From contig NZ_CAESCH010000001.1 of NCBI RefSeq assembly GCF_903166545.1, positions 2,732,001 to 2,796,000 on the forward strand: 64,000 bases of DNA, given 5' to 3'. The position numbers and the translations under genes were made by a program. This document shows positions 62,129 through 64,000 of this stretch, one piece after another (position 1 is the first letter of the stretch; every line of letters starts with the position of its first letter). Under the pieces are notes generated by a model. That model had not been told where the DNA came from. It saw only the letters and a program-made list of their open reading frames with translations, and searched no databases. The DNA comes from Metabacillus schmidteae (lineage in GTDB: Bacteria > Bacillota > Bacilli > Bacillales > Bacillaceae).

Positions 62129-62899
62129 TTAATAATGCATAGATTCAACAATTCTAATTAAATCCTCGGCTTTGAATTTCTTCTTTAGTTCCTTCTTATT
62201 ACCGATTACTACTGTGTATTGCAATCCATCTTTCTGAAACCTCATCTCATATCCTAAATCAAATTCTCCTCTGTATAGGGCTCTTGTTCCATCATCCAAA
62301 GTATAGTACTTATCGGTTTTACCTTTATATTTATCTAAATCGACACTGATTGGGAAAATAGTTATTTTAAGAAATCCATTTATACTCTCATTTGTGTAAT
62401 ATACTGATAATTCTTTGTTATTTATGTATCCATTGCAGCCAGTGATTTCAAAGGGAAATTTACTCGGTACTAATATATTTTTTTTGAACTTCATTTCATA
62501 TTCTTTAACTACTTTTGCTTCTTCCATAAATGGGTTTGTACCATCATGAATAACCCTTATCTGTGTTATTCTTTCGTTTTTTACAGCTACCTCCCAAATG
62601 AAAGCAATACGCTCTCCACCTAACTCACCATCAAAAAAAGCTACCATTACTTTAATTCCCTTAGTTGGTGAAGGTAATCCTGTAATTCTTCTAATAGGTG
62701 TGCTTTCTTTTAATTCTGGAATTTTTACACCTTCCATTAAATATGATTGAGCCTTATTCTCATCTTTTTTCATCCATGCTTCTAGAAACAACCTTATAGT
62801 ATCGTCCGTATCCTTTTGGTCACCCGCCATAGCAACTTGTATATTAGACAAAAACAATCCAATAGAAACTAGTAGAGCAATCAACAATCTATTGTTCAC
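62129..62899 (-). CDS. exported protein of unknown function
   Basis: This 256-aa protein has a signal peptide (residues 1-25, ending VAMA). An N-terminal domain of NTF2-like character follows (DTIRLFLEAWMKKDENKAQSY). A C-terminal beta-rich domain (LYRGEFDLGYEMRFQKDGLQ and DLIRIVESM) resembles DUF4367-type folds that bind lipids. These are loose similarities. The start is GTG with GGGGTGATATTAA upstream. It belongs to the run of exported-protein genes. Confidence 0.7.
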   Translation of the reverse strand: MNNRLLIALLVSIGLFLSNIQVAMAGDQKDTDDTIRLFLEAWMKKDENKAQSYLMEGVKIPELKESTPIRRITGLPSPTKGIKVMVAFFDGELGGERIAFIWEVAVKNERITQIRVIHDGTNPFMEEAKVVKEYEMKFKKNILVPSKFPFEITGCNGYINNKELSVYYTNESINGFLKITIFPISVDLDKYKGKTDKYYTLDDGTRALYRGEFDLGYEMRFQKDGLQYTVVIGNKKELKKKFKAEDLIRIVESMHY

Positions 62900-63253
62900 T
62901 TAATATCACCCCATACATATTCTTCCTTCATTATTAAATTATATGTATAAGCCTCTAACCTTTAAAAATTTGTACAGAATAAGAAAAGACGATGCTTTTT
63001 AAAAGCATCGTTGGGATCATTATTTATAAATCGAACTGTTATTATGTGTATAATTACTGTATTTGTATGAATTTGACTTCAAATAATAAGCAAGAAATCA
63101 AGAAGGAATATTGCTAAAAACACTTCATATAGAAGTGTTTTTATCTGACCACTAGCAATTGCTATATATTACTCAATATCCTTGTTTTTATATTAATTGT
63201 TCAGTAATAGATTGTTAGTCCCCCCTTTGATAATTGAAAGAAATAAATTTTTG
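62900..63253. other. non-coding spacer with two terminator hairpins
   Basis: No gene is seen. ACGATGCTTTT (62989-62999) pairs with AAAAGCATCGT (63001-63011); because the arms nearly touch, the apical pairs form the loop. AAAAACACTTC (63116-63126) pairs with GAAGTGTTTTT (63132-63142). The second is a strong bidirectional terminator and probably ends the gene at 63254. Confidence 0.7.
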
Positions 63254-64000
63254 TTAATCGATATATAGACTATTTAAATGTAAAGTGTAATTTTCTTGAT
63301 ATTTAGACAAATTGGTATTTTCAATAGTGCCTTCATACAATGGTTTCAATGTGGTTAAGTCGGTAACGACAACAGATCCATCTTTTTCTCCAACATTTAA
63401 GGGGTTTACAACATATAATTTATTGTTCTCTATTTTTATAATTGGATTGCTATCTTCCTCAAGTCCATTAATCTTGAATGTTTTCGTTGGCATAAGTTGC
63501 CCTTCATCTATTGAATATACAAATGTTTCAAGACTATCCTTAGCAATTTTGAACATATAAATCTTTGAACCATCAATAATAATGGTATTGTATTTTAATT
63601 GTTCCTTACTAATGGGTATTTTAATTAACTTACTTGATTCAAAGTTATAAGCAATTAACTCACTATTCGATTCTTTTGTAGATTCACTACTATCTGTTAC
63701 TTCTTCATTAGATTTCTGGATCAATAGATATTCTTGATAATCAATATCATTGAAATCTGATAGTATATCTTGACCATTGGTTTCAGAAACAAGTGTTTCA
63801 TCATTAATTAACATTTGACTATTAGTATCAAAAGTGTATACATGGATTTCTTCACTATATTGATCACCGTCAACAACTCTTTTACTTTGGCGAACAACAA
63901 CCTTTAAATCGCCATTGATCATTTGAACATCTTCAACAAAAGCATAATCATAAACATTTTGGTTTGGCATAGTTTCATTTATATCAACAACAGTATTTGT
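63254..64000 (-). CDS. beta-propeller-like protein, 5' end outside the window
   Basis: The frame stays open to the window edge (at least 248 residues). The ATG at 63970 has no ribosome binding site, so the gene is partial. The visible part has repeated beta-strand and turn units such as YTFDTNSQMLINDETLV, AYNFESSKLIKIPIS and TDLTTLKPLYEGTIEN, as in propeller or TolB-like domains. A Ser/Glu-rich linker lies near its middle. It is probably exported or anchored, but the N-terminus is not visible. I do not recognise the family. Confidence 0.7.
   Translation of the reverse strand, partial: TNTVVDINETMPNQNVYDYAFVEDVQMINGDLKVVVRQSKRVVDGDQYSEEIHVYTFDTNSQMLINDETLVSETNGQDILSDFNDIDYQEYLLIQKSNEEVTDSSESTKESNSELIAYNFESSKLIKIPISKEQLKYNTIIIDGSKIYMFKIAKDSLETFVYSIDEGQLMPTKTFKINGLEEDSNPIIKIENNKLYVVNPLNVGEKDGSVVVTDLTTLKPLYEGTIENTNLSKYQENYTLHLNSLYID

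Overview
The window comes from a low-GC, endospore-forming member of the Bacillaceae. The evidence is the 3' end of an alpha/beta-type small acid-soluble spore protein gene at the left edge, a large-type Bacillus SRP RNA, a SleB/CwlJ-type cell-wall hydrolase, a glycine/tyrosine-rich coat-like protein, and remnants of a hutP-hutH-hutG operon (HutP is a Bacillus-type regulator). Strong AGGAGG-like ribosome binding sites are common and TTG/GTG starts are frequent, so several starts below were set from the Shine-Dalgarno position rather than from the longest reading frame.

Region 1 to 12 kb carries a TAXI-type TRAP transporter operon with a DUF1850 gene, a secreted M14 carboxypeptidase, and a five-gene operon of BMP/nucleoside-type ABC transporter genes ending in a Rieske oxygenase. 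At 12.07-12.98 kb lies a wrecked histidine-utilisation operon: the start of hutP joined to its last codons, an apparently intact leader hairpin, and the start of hutH joined to the end of hutG. From 13 to 37 kb the content is mostly chromosomal: ndk, glutaminase, YitT and GtrA membrane proteins, GNAT enzymes, a LysM-NlpC/P60 endopeptidase, DinB and HXXEE proteins, a nitroreductase, an ArsR/SRPBCC pair, a K+/H+ antiporter with RCK_C domain, HPP, MFS and MATE transporters, a class A penicillin-binding protein with a charged tail, SRP RNA and a HTH/SAP pair. A 52-bp tandem hairpin repeat follows at 37.3-37.6 kb. An intact IS21-family element with a 4-bp target duplication (CTAT) lies at 38.8-41.2 kb, followed by an alkyltransferase-like protein, an aldo/keto reductase, a Bcr-type MFS pump and a polar amino-acid ABC importer.

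From about 47.4 kb the character changes. A truncated chemoreceptor marks the left edge of an AT-rich accessory region with orphan genes and defence genes. The clearest system is a CBASS operon on the minus strand (53.0-55.4 kb): a CD-NTase, a stand-alone E2-like protein and a patatin phospholipase. This matches the E2-only (short) type II architecture. It is followed on the same strand by a 47-aa zinc ribbon, a 65-aa protein and a 285-aa protein built from nine 17-residue repeats. To the other side are a ParB-like protein diverging from two Mrr-type nucleases, one membrane-anchored. At 60.15-60.47 kb is a candidate type I toxin gene: a 40-aa hydrophobic peptide whose ribosome binding site is in a hairpin and whose mRNA ends are complementary. 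The window closes with several small exported proteins, including a DUF3888 protein, and a gene that runs off the right edge.

All functions are read from sequence motifs and context; no database search was run.
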